Origin: Trujillonella endophytica
Lineage (GTDB): Bacteria; Actinomycetota; Actinomycetes; Mycobacteriales; Geodermatophilaceae
DNA: 64,000 nucleotides
Assembly: GCF_019799905.1 (NCBI RefSeq)
Contig: NZ_JABGCI010000009.1
Coordinates: forward strand, 62,001-126,000
Direction: 5' to 3'
Position 1 is the first letter of the stretch, and each line of letters starts with the position of its first letter. Position numbers and translations under genes: made by a program. Positions 31,490-38,112 of the stretch are shown here, one piece after another. The notes under the pieces were generated by a model. The model did not search any database and was not told the origin of the DNA. It was given only the letters and a program-made list of their open reading frames with translations.

Positions 31490-32095
31490 TCAGCGCCAGG
31501 CGAAGACCGGGGCCTCCAGGTGCGCGACCCGGGTGTCGAGGCCGCGGCAGGCGACCTGGCAGAACTGGTACACCACGGCCGCGGTCGGCGCGTGCACCCA
31601 CCCGCCGTCCAGCGGCAGCTGGATCACCGGCTGGTCGGACTCGGGGATCCGCAGCAGCCGGGGCTCGACGTCGAGCTCGGCAACGGGCACCCGGTGGATG
31701 CCGGCCACCTCCGACTCCTGCGGGGTGAGCTCGCCGACCGGGCCGGCCCAGCAGACGACCGGCGTCATCACGTAGCCCGACCGGGTCACGTAGTCGTCGA
31801 GCAGCCCGAGCACGGACGACGGGGGAAGCGTCAGCCCGACCTCCTCCTCGAGCTCGCGCAGCGCGCCCTCGGCGGGGGTCTCGTCGGCGTCCCTCCGCCC
31901 GCCGGGCAGCGCCCACTGGCCGGCGTGGTTGCGCATCCGCGCGGCCCGGCGGGTGATCAGCAGCGCGGGGCCGGTGTCCTCCTCGACCACGCAGACCGCG
32001 ACCGCGGCGTGCTTGAGGTCGGGCCGGTCGGCCGCGCGGCGGGGGAAGGCCGCGAGGCGGGCGGCGACGCCGTCCCGGTCCAGGGTCGTGCTCAC
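31490..32095 (-). CDS. NUDIX hydrolase (CoA pyrophosphatase-like)
   Basis: A 201-residue NUDIX protein. The Nudix box GRRDADETPAEGALRELEEE, followed by VGL, satisfies Gx5Ex7REUxEExGU. Upstream, LLITRRAARMRNHAGQWALP resembles the extra signature of CoA-diphosphatases (LLTxRxxxLRxHxGQ), so hydrolysis of CoA or acyl-CoA to phosphopantetheine and ADP is likely; this would suit a CoA-rich neighbourhood. The GTG start directly abuts GGAG, an unusually short spacing, so the start is less certain. Confidence 0.85.
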   Translation of the reverse strand: MSTTLDRDGVAARLAAFPRRAADRPDLKHAAVAVCVVEEDTGPALLITRRAARMRNHAGQWALPGGRRDADETPAEGALRELEEEVGLTLPPSSVLGLLDDYVTRSGYVMTPVVCWAGPVGELTPQESEVAGIHRVPVAELDVEPRLLRIPESDQPVIQLPLDGGWVHAPTAAVVYQFCQVACRGLDTRVAHLEAPVFAWR

Positions 32096-32141
32096 CTCCG
32101 GACCGTACGACAGCGCGCGACGCCCCCGGGCCGCCAGTCGG

Positions 32142-32711
32142 TCAGCCGACCTCGCGGCGGCGGCGCTCGATCGCCTCGAGCACCGTCTTGCGGCCCCTGC
32201 CCAGCTCGCGCTCAGCGCGCTCCGCGCGGTCCAGCGTGCCGCGGTCCATGCCCGACACGCGCTCCCGCGCGTCGGGTGCGGTGAGGTCGAGGAGCTCGGC
32301 GGCCGCCCGGGCCTCGCGCGCGGCGTCGGTGTTCGGCACGTGCTGCCCGTCGCCCTGCTGCTTGGCCAGGTCGGTCGCGGCGCGCTCCTGCTCGGTCAGC
32401 AGCTGCCAGGCGGCGTCGGGCAGGTAGCGGTGGGTCGTGTCGCCGTCGCGGGCGTCGGCGTCGCCGTCGGCGGTGTGCCACTCCTGCTCGGTCCACTGCT
32501 GCAGGTGCCGCTGCGCCTCGGTCCGCTCGCCCTCGTGCCGGTAGCCCCCGCCGGCGGCCTCGTACTCGTGCGTGAGCAACTGGCTCTTCCGCGCGCTCCA
32601 CTGGCCGGGCCGGCCGCCGCGGTCGCCGTCCTTGATCTCCTCCTTGAGCCGGGCGCGCAGCTCCGGATCGGTGTAGTCCGCCGCGTAGTCCTCCGCCGAC
32701 TTGCCACTCAT
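32142..32711 (-). CDS. DUF5872-like small hydrophilic protein
   Basis: A 189-residue very hydrophilic protein. The N-terminus (AEDYAADYTDPELRARLKEE, then IKDGDRGGRPGQWSARKSQL) matches the DUF5872 signature as I recall it; the rest is Gln/Glu/Arg-rich and helical (LLTEQERAATDLAKQQG). No known catalytic motif. ATG 32711 is preferred; an upstream in-frame ATG at 32744 would add 11 residues outside the conserved start. Similar proteins are small, often near stress or DNA-repair genes, but no function is established here. Confidence 0.75.
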   Translation of the reverse strand: MSGKSAEDYAADYTDPELRARLKEEIKDGDRGGRPGQWSARKSQLLTHEYEAAGGGYRHEGERTEAQRHLQQWTEQEWHTADGDADARDGDTTHRYLPDAAWQLLTEQERAATDLAKQQGDGQHVPNTDAAREARAAAELLDLTAPDARERVSGMDRGTLDRAERAERELGRGRKTVLEAIERRRREVG

Positions 32712-32753
32712 GCCCCCGCGGTACCCGGGCCGGAGCGCGGGCACGCGGGCAGG

Positions 32754-33335
32754 TCAGCCGGAGGCGCCCTGGCGGGCGCGGACGTGGATCCGCTCGCCCT
32801 GCGGGCCGTAGAGGTTGAGGATCTCGGCGGGGACGTCGCCCGGGTTGCCCACCCAGTGCGGGGTGCGGGTGTCGAACTCCGCGACCTCGCCGGCGCGCAG
32901 CTCCAGGTCGTGCTCGCCGAGCAGCAGGCGGACACGGCCGGAGAGCACGTACATCCACTCGTGGCCCTCGTGGGTCTTCTGCTCCGGCTCGCCGGACGGC
33001 GTGCGCGGCGGGATGACCTGCTTGTAGGCCTGCACCCCGCCCGGCCGGCGGGTCAGGGGCCAGAAGGTGTGGCCGCCCTTCTCGAAGGGCCGGGGGTTCA
33101 CGCGGGGGTCCGGGGTGGACGGCGCGCCGATCAGCTCGTCGATCGGCACGGAGTGCGCGCGCGCCAGCGGGAGCAGCAGCTCCAGGGTCGGGCGGCGCTG
33201 GCCGGACTCCAGCCGGGAGAGCGTGCTCACGGAGATCCCGGTGGTCTCGGACAGCCGGGTGAGGGTCACGCCGCTCTTCTCCCGGAGCTCCCGCAGCCGG
33301 GGGCCCACCGCTGCCAGGACGTCCTCGTCGCTCAT
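32754..33335 (-). CDS. XRE-cupin transcriptional regulator
   Basis: A 193-residue regulator: an XRE HTH at residues 10-68 (LRELREKSGVTLTRLSETTG, then ISVSTLSRLESGQRRPTLE) and a cupin-2 barrel at about 110-190 (HEGHEWMYVLSGRVRLLLGE, EVAEFDTRTPHWVGN) whose histidines may bind a metal or small ligand. This HTH-cupin family often represses an adjacent gene in response to a metabolite or oxidant. It is divergent from the flavoprotein gene at 33403, with three TTTG/CAAA half-sites between them, so control of that gene and of itself is likely. Confidence 0.9.
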   Translation of the reverse strand: MSDEDVLAAVGPRLRELREKSGVTLTRLSETTGISVSTLSRLESGQRRPTLELLLPLARAHSVPIDELIGAPSTPDPRVNPRPFEKGGHTFWPLTRRPGGVQAYKQVIPPRTPSGEPEQKTHEGHEWMYVLSGRVRLLLGEHDLELRAGEVAEFDTRTPHWVGNPGDVPAEILNLYGPQGERIHVRARQGASG

Positions 33336-33344
33336 GCGGAATAG

Positions 33345-33369
33345 TTTGCCACTTCAGCAAAGATGTTTG
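33345..33369. promoter_or_regulatory. Candidate operator between XRE-cupin and flavoprotein genes
   Basis: TTTGC (33345-33349) and GCAAA (33357-33361) form an inverted repeat with a seven-base spacer; CAAA-GATG-TTTG (33358-33369) adds a third half-site. On the minus strand a perfect TTGACA (-35) reads from the same region towards the regulator. The 67-base gap is A+T-rich compared with its surroundings. Confidence 0.5.
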
Positions 33370-33402
33370 TCAAGACGGCGACTGCGCGCGCACCCTCGTG
33401 GC

Positions 33403-34365
33403 ATGAGCGAACGAGTCGACGTCCTGGTGATCGGTGGCGGAGCGGCGGGGTTGTCGGGGGCACTGGCCCTCGCCCGCGCACGGCGCAGCGTGCTGGTGGT
33501 GGACGGGGGCCGGCCGCGCAACGCGCCCGCGGCCGGCGTGCACAACTTCCTGACCCGCGACGGCACCCCGCCGGCCGAGCTGATGGCCGCGGCCCGCGCC
33601 GAGGTGACCGCGTACGGCGCGGAGGTCCGCGAGGGCTGGGTGACGACGGTCCGCCGGGTGGACGGCGGCTTCGCGGCCTCGCTCGCCGACGGCGCCACCG
33701 TCCTCGCCCGGCGGCTGCTCGTGGCCACCGGTGCGGCCGACGAGCTGCCCGACGTCCCCGGGCTGGCGGAGCTCTGGGGCACCGACGTCCTGCACTGCCC
33801 GTACTGCCACGGCTGGGAGGTCCGCGACCAGCCCGTCGGGGTCCTGTCGACCAGCGCCATGAGCGCGCACGGTGCGCTGCTGTGGCGGCAGTGGACCCCC
33901 GACGTGACCCTCTTCCTGCACACCGGGCCGGAGCCCACCGAGGAGCAGTGGGAGCAGCTCGCTGCGCGGGGCATCGAGGTCGTCGCCGGTGAGGTCGTCG
34001 GCCTGGAGACCGACGGCGGCCGGCTGACCGGGGTGCGGCTGGCCGGGGGCGCCGTCGTCCCGAGGCGCGCGCTGGTCGCCCAGACCCGGGTGCAGGCGCC
34101 GGAGGTCCTGCTCGCCGACCTCGGCCTCGCACCGGAGGAGGTCGGCATGAACGGCGTGGTCTTCGGCGAGGTGCTGCCCACCGGCCAGGACGGCGCCACC
34201 TCGGTGCCGGGCGTGTGGGTCGCCGGCAACGCGGGCGACGTCCGCGCCCAGGTCATCGTGTCCGCGGCCCAGGGCCTCGCGGCTGCCGGGCAGATCAACA
34301 TGGACCTCGTGATGGAGGAGACCCGCACGGCCGTCGACGCCCGGGCCCGGGTAGGTGCGGCGTGA
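33403..34365 (+). CDS. Thioredoxin-reductase-like NAD(P)/FAD-dependent oxidoreductase
   Basis: A 320-residue flavoprotein of the TrxB fold. FAD site VLVIGGGAAGLSGALALARA, redox pair CPYC in DVLHCPYCHGWEV, and the C-terminal flavin motif GVWVAGNAGD. The NAD(P) site is poorer than in true TrxB (VGVLSTSAMSAHG in place of GxGxxA), as in many actinobacterial paralogues that act with other thiols. ATG 33403 lacks a strong Shine-Dalgarno. Divergent from an XRE-cupin regulator and coupled to the methyltransferase downstream; the pair may handle a reactive electrophile (inference). Confidence 0.88.
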   Translation: MSERVDVLVIGGGAAGLSGALALARARRSVLVVDGGRPRNAPAAGVHNFLTRDGTPPAELMAAARAEVTAYGAEVREGWVTTVRRVDGGFAASLADGATVLARRLLVATGAADELPDVPGLAELWGTDVLHCPYCHGWEVRDQPVGVLSTSAMSAHGALLWRQWTPDVTLFLHTGPEPTEEQWEQLAARGIEVVAGEVVGLETDGGRLTGVRLAGGAVVPRRALVAQTRVQAPEVLLADLGLAPEEVGMNGVVFGEVLPTGQDGATSVPGVWVAGNAGDVRAQVIVSAAQGLAAAGQINMDLVMEETRTAVDARARVGAA

Positions 34366-34979
34366 CCCTCTACGACGAGGCGTGGTGGGAGGAGCGGTAC
34401 GCGCACGGCCACACCCAGTGGAGCGGGCGGCCCAACGACGTCCTCGTCGCCGAGACCGCCGACCTGACGCCGGGCACCGCGCTCGACGTCGGCTGCGGCA
34501 CCGGCGGCGACGCGATCTGGCTGGCCGGCCGGGGGTGGCAGGTGACCGGCGTCGACCTCTCCCGCACCGCGCTCGGCCGGGCCGCCGCTGCCGCCGCCGA
34601 GGCCCTCCTCGCCCATCGGACGACGTGGCAGTACGCCGACGTCACGACCTGGACCCCGCCGCCGGATGCGTTCGACCTGGTGACGTCGGCCTTCCTGCAC
34701 GTCCCGGCGGGTGGGCGGGACGACGTGCTCGCCCGGCTGGCCGCCGCAGTCGCACCGGGCGGCACGCTGCTGGTGGCGCAGCACGACCCGAGCGACCTGC
34801 ACACCGTGCGGCACGGCCAGGACCCGGACCTGTTCGCCACCGGCGAGCAGCTGGCCGCGGCTCTGCCGGCGGGGGAGTGGGAGGTGCTGGTCGCGGAGGC
34901 GCGGCCCCGGCTGGGGCGGTCACACGAGGGCGAGGACCTGCCCATGGCCGACGCGGTGCTGAAGGCCCGGAAGCGGTAG
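34362..34979 (+). CDS. Class I SAM-dependent methyltransferase
   Basis: A 205-residue Rossmann methyltransferase. Motif I is ALDVGCGTGGDAIWLAG, the acidic SAM-binding strand VTGVDLSRTAL, and motif IV-like FDLVTSAFLHVP. The N-terminal DEAWWEERYAHGHTQWSGRP is typical of the thiopurine/tellurite-type branch. GTG 34362 overlaps the flavoprotein stop by four bases (GTGA), so translation is coupled. Substrate unknown; small-molecule detoxification is plausible. Confidence 0.88.
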   Translation: MTLYDEAWWEERYAHGHTQWSGRPNDVLVAETADLTPGTALDVGCGTGGDAIWLAGRGWQVTGVDLSRTALGRAAAAAAEALLAHRTTWQYADVTTWTPPPDAFDLVTSAFLHVPAGGRDDVLARLAAAVAPGGTLLVAQHDPSDLHTVRHGQDPDLFATGEQLAAALPAGEWEVLVAEARPRLGRSHEGEDLPMADAVLKARKR

Positions 34980-35038
34980 GGACCCCGCTGCCCCCCACCG
35001 CTCGCAGGCTGGCGGCGGGCCCCGGCAGCGGGGCCGGG
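34980..35038 (+). repeat. Diverged copy of a dispersed 3'-flanking repeat
   Basis: Directly after the methyltransferase stop, GGACCCCGCTGCCCCCCACC followed by GCTCGCAGGCT and GGCAGCGGGGCCGGGC matches the layout of the elements at 53161-53220 and 57993-58053, though more diverged. It can fold (GGACCCCG against GGGGCC) and may act as a terminator for the convergent pair. Confidence 0.4.
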
Positions 35039-35039
35039 C

Positions 35040-35819
35040 TCACGGCTCGTCCGGGAACAGCCGGGCGAGCCCGGGCGGGGGCCGGAACGGCTGCCAGTCG
35101 TCGGCGGGCTGGGCCAGCCGGTCGGCCACGACCCACAGCACCGCCGGGTCGTGGCCCATCCCGAGGTGGCTGGCGTGCACGCCGACGTTCTCGCTGTGCG
35201 GCCCGGTCCGCTGCAGGCAGGAGCGCCAGTCCACGACGCCGTCCCAGCGCGAGTACACCGACGTGCTGGGCATCGGCAGCGGGCGGGCCGGGTCGGCCGG
35301 CGACAGGCGCCGGCTGGTGTGCAGCGGGGCGAGACGGCGGTAGGCCCGGGCGCCGGGGCTGTCGTCGGGGCGGCGGCCGACCAGCGCGAAGGGGGAGCCG
35401 AGGGTCACGACCGAGCGCACCTCTGCCGGCGTCCGCACGGCGAGCCGGCGGGCGAAGACGCCGCCCAGGCTCTGCCCGACGATGCTCACCGCCTGGCCGT
35501 GGCGGTCGGCCAGCCGCGACACGAGGCCGGGCAGCGCCTCGACGATCTCGGGCGTCGGCCCGCGGTTGCGGCCGAGCTCCCAGCCGACGACCGGGTACCC
35601 CAGCGCCCGCAGCCAGGCGCGGAGCGTCGTGGTCGACACGTCGGAGGCGAGCAGGCCGGGCAGCACCAGGACCGGGTGCCGGTCGCCCCGCGGGGCGAGA
35701 GCCAGCAGCGGGAACGTGGCGGCGAGGCCGCCGGCGCTGGCCAGCGCGCGGATCGGCTCGGTGGCGGCCAGCAGGGTCGCGCGGCGCCGGGCAGCGCTCC
35801 GAGCAGGGCGAACGGCCAT
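35040..35819 (-). CDS. Alpha/beta hydrolase (lipase/esterase-like)
   Basis: A 259-residue alpha/beta-hydrolase. The nucleophile elbow GQSLGG lies in VSIVGQSLGGVFARRLAV; the oxyanion segment is HPVLVLPGLLASD; and the late histidine is in ENVGVHASHLGMGHDP. It resembles triacylglycerol lipases/PGAP1-like hydrolases of actinobacteria. A short basic N-terminus (RPARSAARRRATLL) precedes the fold without a clear signal peptide. ATG 35819 has GGAGG four bases upstream. Probably cytoplasmic or membrane-associated; substrate unknown. Confidence 0.85.
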   Translation of the reverse strand: MAVRPARSAARRRATLLAATEPIRALASAGGLAATFPLLALAPRGDRHPVLVLPGLLASDVSTTTLRAWLRALGYPVVGWELGRNRGPTPEIVEALPGLVSRLADRHGQAVSIVGQSLGGVFARRLAVRTPAEVRSVVTLGSPFALVGRRPDDSPGARAYRRLAPLHTSRRLSPADPARPLPMPSTSVYSRWDGVVDWRSCLQRTGPHSENVGVHASHLGMGHDPAVLWVVADRLAQPADDWQPFRPPPGLARLFPDEP

Positions 35820-36089
35820 GGAGCCTCCGAACCGAGGGGACGACGTGTCCTGGCTACCCGCGCGGACGCCGCGGGACGCGGTGCATGACGCGGGACACAC
35901 CGCCTGATTCCTCGGCTCGTCCGCCGCGTTCATTCCGTCGCCGGGTGCGATGCAGGTCACATCGTCGTGCGGATCGGCGGCGGGTGGGGGGCGGGCCCCC
36001 GCCGTTCGTCATCACACGGGCCCGGGGGTGTCTTCATCCATGTAGCCCCAAGCAGCGGCGCCCGTCGCCTGCCCTTCTAAGGAGATCCC

Positions 36090-36377
36090 ATGAACTTCCG
36101 CAGAAGCATCGCCACCGTTGGTGTCGCCGGCGCCCTCGTGACCGGTGGCCTCGCCCTCGCCAGCCCGGCGCAGGCGCAGCCCGTCGTCACCGGGGGCCTG
36201 ATCAACATCACCCTCGTCGACGTCCTCAACGAGAACGAGGTCGCTGTCCAGATCCCGATCGGTGTCGCCGTCAACATCTGCGGCGTGAACGCGGCTGCGT
36301 TGTTCGCCATCGTGGCCGACGACGGCGATGTCAGGTGTGAGGGCACCGTCGAGCAGCTGCCCAGGGCCTTCCGGTAA
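36090..36377 (+). CDS. Small secreted chaplin-like protein
   Basis: A 95-residue exported protein. The signal peptide runs to about residue 30 (basic MNFRRS, hydrophobic IATVGVAGALVTGGLALA, cleavage near AQAQP). The mature part is hydrophobic and strand-prone (GGLINITLVDVLNENEVAVQ) and ends with VAVNICGVNAAALF and a second cysteine in DVRCEGT, so one disulfide is likely. The Pro-Ile-Gly-Val-Ala-x-Asn-x-Cys-Gly pattern recalls the chaplin N-CG motif without being a canonical chaplin. A strong AAGGAG lies five bases before the ATG. Upstream 35820-36089 holds no gene. Surface or spore/filament coat role is a guess. Confidence 0.8.
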   Translation: MNFRRSIATVGVAGALVTGGLALASPAQAQPVVTGGLINITLVDVLNENEVAVQIPIGVAVNICGVNAAALFAIVADDGDVRCEGTVEQLPRAFR

Positions 36378-36389
36378 CCCAGAGCCCAG

Positions 36390-36419
36390 CAGCGCTCCGG
36401 CACTCGGTGCGGGGCGCTG
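36390..36419. terminator. Terminator between the secreted protein and the stress operon
   Basis: CAGCGCTCCGGCAC (36390-36403) pairs with GTGCGGGGCGCTG (36407-36419) through a three-base loop with one mismatch and one bulge. It lies between convergent stops at 36377 and 36426. Confidence 0.6.
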
Positions 36420-36425
36420 CACGGG

Positions 36426-36818
36426 TCAGTTCGACCCGCGCAACCCACCCGGCTGCGTGACCCGAACCCCCGGCCGGAGAGCCCTGACCCCGCTCCCCGG
36501 TCGGGGGTTCGGCACGTCCGGGGGTGTCCCGTTCACGGCGAGGAACCCCCGCTGCGCCATGTCGAACGTGGCGAGCACCTCCAGGAAGAACTCCGATGCG
36601 GCGGTCGCGACCTCGGTCAGCTCCTCCGGTGGCGTCTCGCGCAGCGCCTCCAGGAGCACCTCGTGGTGGACCCGGGCCAGGTCCAGGATGCTGATCCCGC
36701 CGGTCACTGCCGCCCGCCCCAGCTCGTACCCGCGGCTGAGCCCGGCCTCGCCCCGGCGCGGCAGGTAGCCCAGGAAGGCGACCCGGTAGTCGCGGGTGAG
36801 GGCGTCGAGGCCGTTCAT
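36426..36818 (-). CDS. Stand-alone RsbU N-terminal-like (kinase-interaction) protein
   Basis: A 130-residue helical protein similar to the N-terminal domain of phosphatase RsbU: YLPRRGEAGLSRGYELGRAA, then ISILDLARVHHEVLLEAL and FFLEVLATFDMAQRGFLAV. In Bacillus RsbU this domain is where kinase RsbT docks to switch on the attached PP2C phosphatase (established). Here the protein ends about 35 residues after the domain in a Pro/Gly/Arg-rich tail, with no PP2C domain. The ATG overlaps the upstream rsbS-like stop (ATGA). It could be an adaptor or decoy for the RsbT domain encoded in the first gene of this operon (inference). Confidence 0.75.
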   Translation of the reverse strand: MNGLDALTRDYRVAFLGYLPRRGEAGLSRGYELGRAAVTGGISILDLARVHHEVLLEALRETPPEELTEVATAASEFFLEVLATFDMAQRGFLAVNGTPPDVPNPRPGSGVRALRPGVRVTQPGGLRGSN

Positions 36819-37213
36819 CCGGCGGCCCTGCCGTGGCGCGCCGATCGTGCGCCGCCCGGCCGGCCCAGGTACTCCAGGCCCTCCTCCAGGTCCAGCGCCG
36901 TCGGCACGGTGCCGGTGTCCATGCCGAGGGAGACCATCGCGAAGGCGACGTCGGGCTGGATGCCGACGATGACGGTCTCCGCCCCGCGCAGCCGCGCCAT
37001 CTCCGCGATCGTCCGCAGGGTGCGGGCGCCGAAGGAGTCCAGGACGTCCAGCGCGGCCACGTCGATGACCACGCCACGCGACCGGTACCGGCCGATCTGG
37101 TCGATCAGGTCGTGCTGGAACATCAGCATCTGGGTGTCGTCGAGCGCGGTGTGGATCGAGGCGATCAGCCAGGAGCCCTGGCGCAGGATCGAGACGAGCT
37201 TGGGTCCGGTCAC
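36815..37213 (-). CDS. rsbS: RsbS-like STAS-domain antagonist
   Basis: A 132-residue single STAS-domain protein. The phosphorylation-site region reads GVVIDVAALDVLDSFGARTL, placing a serine at residue 60, equivalent to the RsbT-phosphorylated Ser59 of Bacillus RsbS; the helix-strand ETVIVGIQPDVAFAMVSLGM follows. RsbS normally forms the stressosome core with RsbR and holds RsbT until phosphorylated. GTG 37213 overlaps the rsbR-like stop (GTGA). The tail (GGARSARHGRAAG) is basic. Third gene of the operon. Symbol by family. Confidence 0.85.
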   Translation of the reverse strand: MTGPKLVSILRQGSWLIASIHTALDDTQMLMFQHDLIDQIGRYRSRGVVIDVAALDVLDSFGARTLRTIAEMARLRGAETVIVGIQPDVAFAMVSLGMDTGTVPTALDLEEGLEYLGRPGGARSARHGRAAG

Positions 37214-38112
37214 ATCGTCCCTGTCCCGTCTCCGCGGGTGACCGAGTAGCCGAGCAGTCGCTCGGCCTCCTCGAGGCCGCCCTGCAGGTCGCCGATGGTG
37301 TCCATCTTGCTCAGGTCGACGCCGATCGTGACCAGAGTCTGCGCGATGTCGGGCGACAACCCGGTGATGATCACGCTCGCGCCCATGAGCCGGGACGCGT
37401 CGACGGTGCGCACGAGGTGGTTGGCCACCGCCTCGTCGACGGCGGGGACGCCGGTGATGTCGATGACGACGACCTTCGCGCGGTGGGTCCGGATCCCGGT
37501 GAGCAGCTGCTCGGTGAGCTGACGCGCCCGCTCGCTGTCGAGCACGCCGATCATCGGCAGGATGAGCAGCCGCTCGCGGACGGGCAGGACCGGAGTGGAC
37601 AGCTCGCGGATCGAGTCCTGCTGCTGCCGGATCACCCGCTCCCGCTCGTCGACGAAGGACACCGCGACCGTGTTGGCGATCCGGTTGGCCGCCGGCTCGT
37701 AGGCGTCGAGCACCCGGTTGAGCAGGCCGAAGTCGCGCTGGTACTTCTCGAACAGCGACCGGGCCAGGACGTCGCGGAGCAGCAGCACGATGCCGACGAC
37801 CTCGTGCGTCTCCACCCCGCGCGGGATGATCCGCTCGGAGAGGTCGCGGGCGTAGCGCTGGAGCGCCTCCACGCTGCCCGTCTCGAGCACTTCGACGTAG
37901 TTGTCGTAGACCGACGTCGTCTCGGCGGCCATCTCCTGCGGCGTCATGGCGTGCAGCAACCCGGAGTCCTGGATGCGACCTGCCCACTCCTGCCGGAGCT
38001 TGGTGCGGTGTTCGCGCAGGTGGGCGACGAGCTGGGGGAGGAGCTGGTCCTCGGCGGTGCTCGTCAGCTCGGCGGAGCCCGCGGGCTGCATCTCGTCCGT
38101 GTGCTCGGTCAT
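37210..38112 (-). CDS. rsbR: RsbR-like stressosome sensor (RsbRD-type N-terminal domain + STAS)
   Basis: A 300-residue protein with an N-terminal helical sensor domain (residues 20-155; LPQLVAHLREHRTKLRQEWA) and a C-terminal STAS domain (175-295; PVLPVRERLLILPMIGVLD, VVVIDITGVPAVDEAVANHL). In Bacillus RsbR paralogues RsbT phosphorylates two threonines in this domain. Here the first site is Glu227 (VDEAVA where VDTAVA is usual), a natural phosphomimic, and the second is kept as Thr259 (IAQTLV). ATG 38112 overlaps the sigma-kinase stop (ATGA). It would sense stress and build the stressosome core with the next gene product. Confidence 0.87.
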   Translation of the reverse strand: MTEHTDEMQPAGSAELTSTAEDQLLPQLVAHLREHRTKLRQEWAGRIQDSGLLHAMTPQEMAAETTSVYDNYVEVLETGSVEALQRYARDLSERIIPRGVETHEVVGIVLLLRDVLARSLFEKYQRDFGLLNRVLDAYEPAANRIANTVAVSFVDERERVIRQQQDSIRELSTPVLPVRERLLILPMIGVLDSERARQLTEQLLTGIRTHRAKVVVIDITGVPAVDEAVANHLVRTVDASRLMGASVIITGLSPDIAQTLVTIGVDLSKMDTIGDLQGGLEEAERLLGYSVTRGDGTGTM

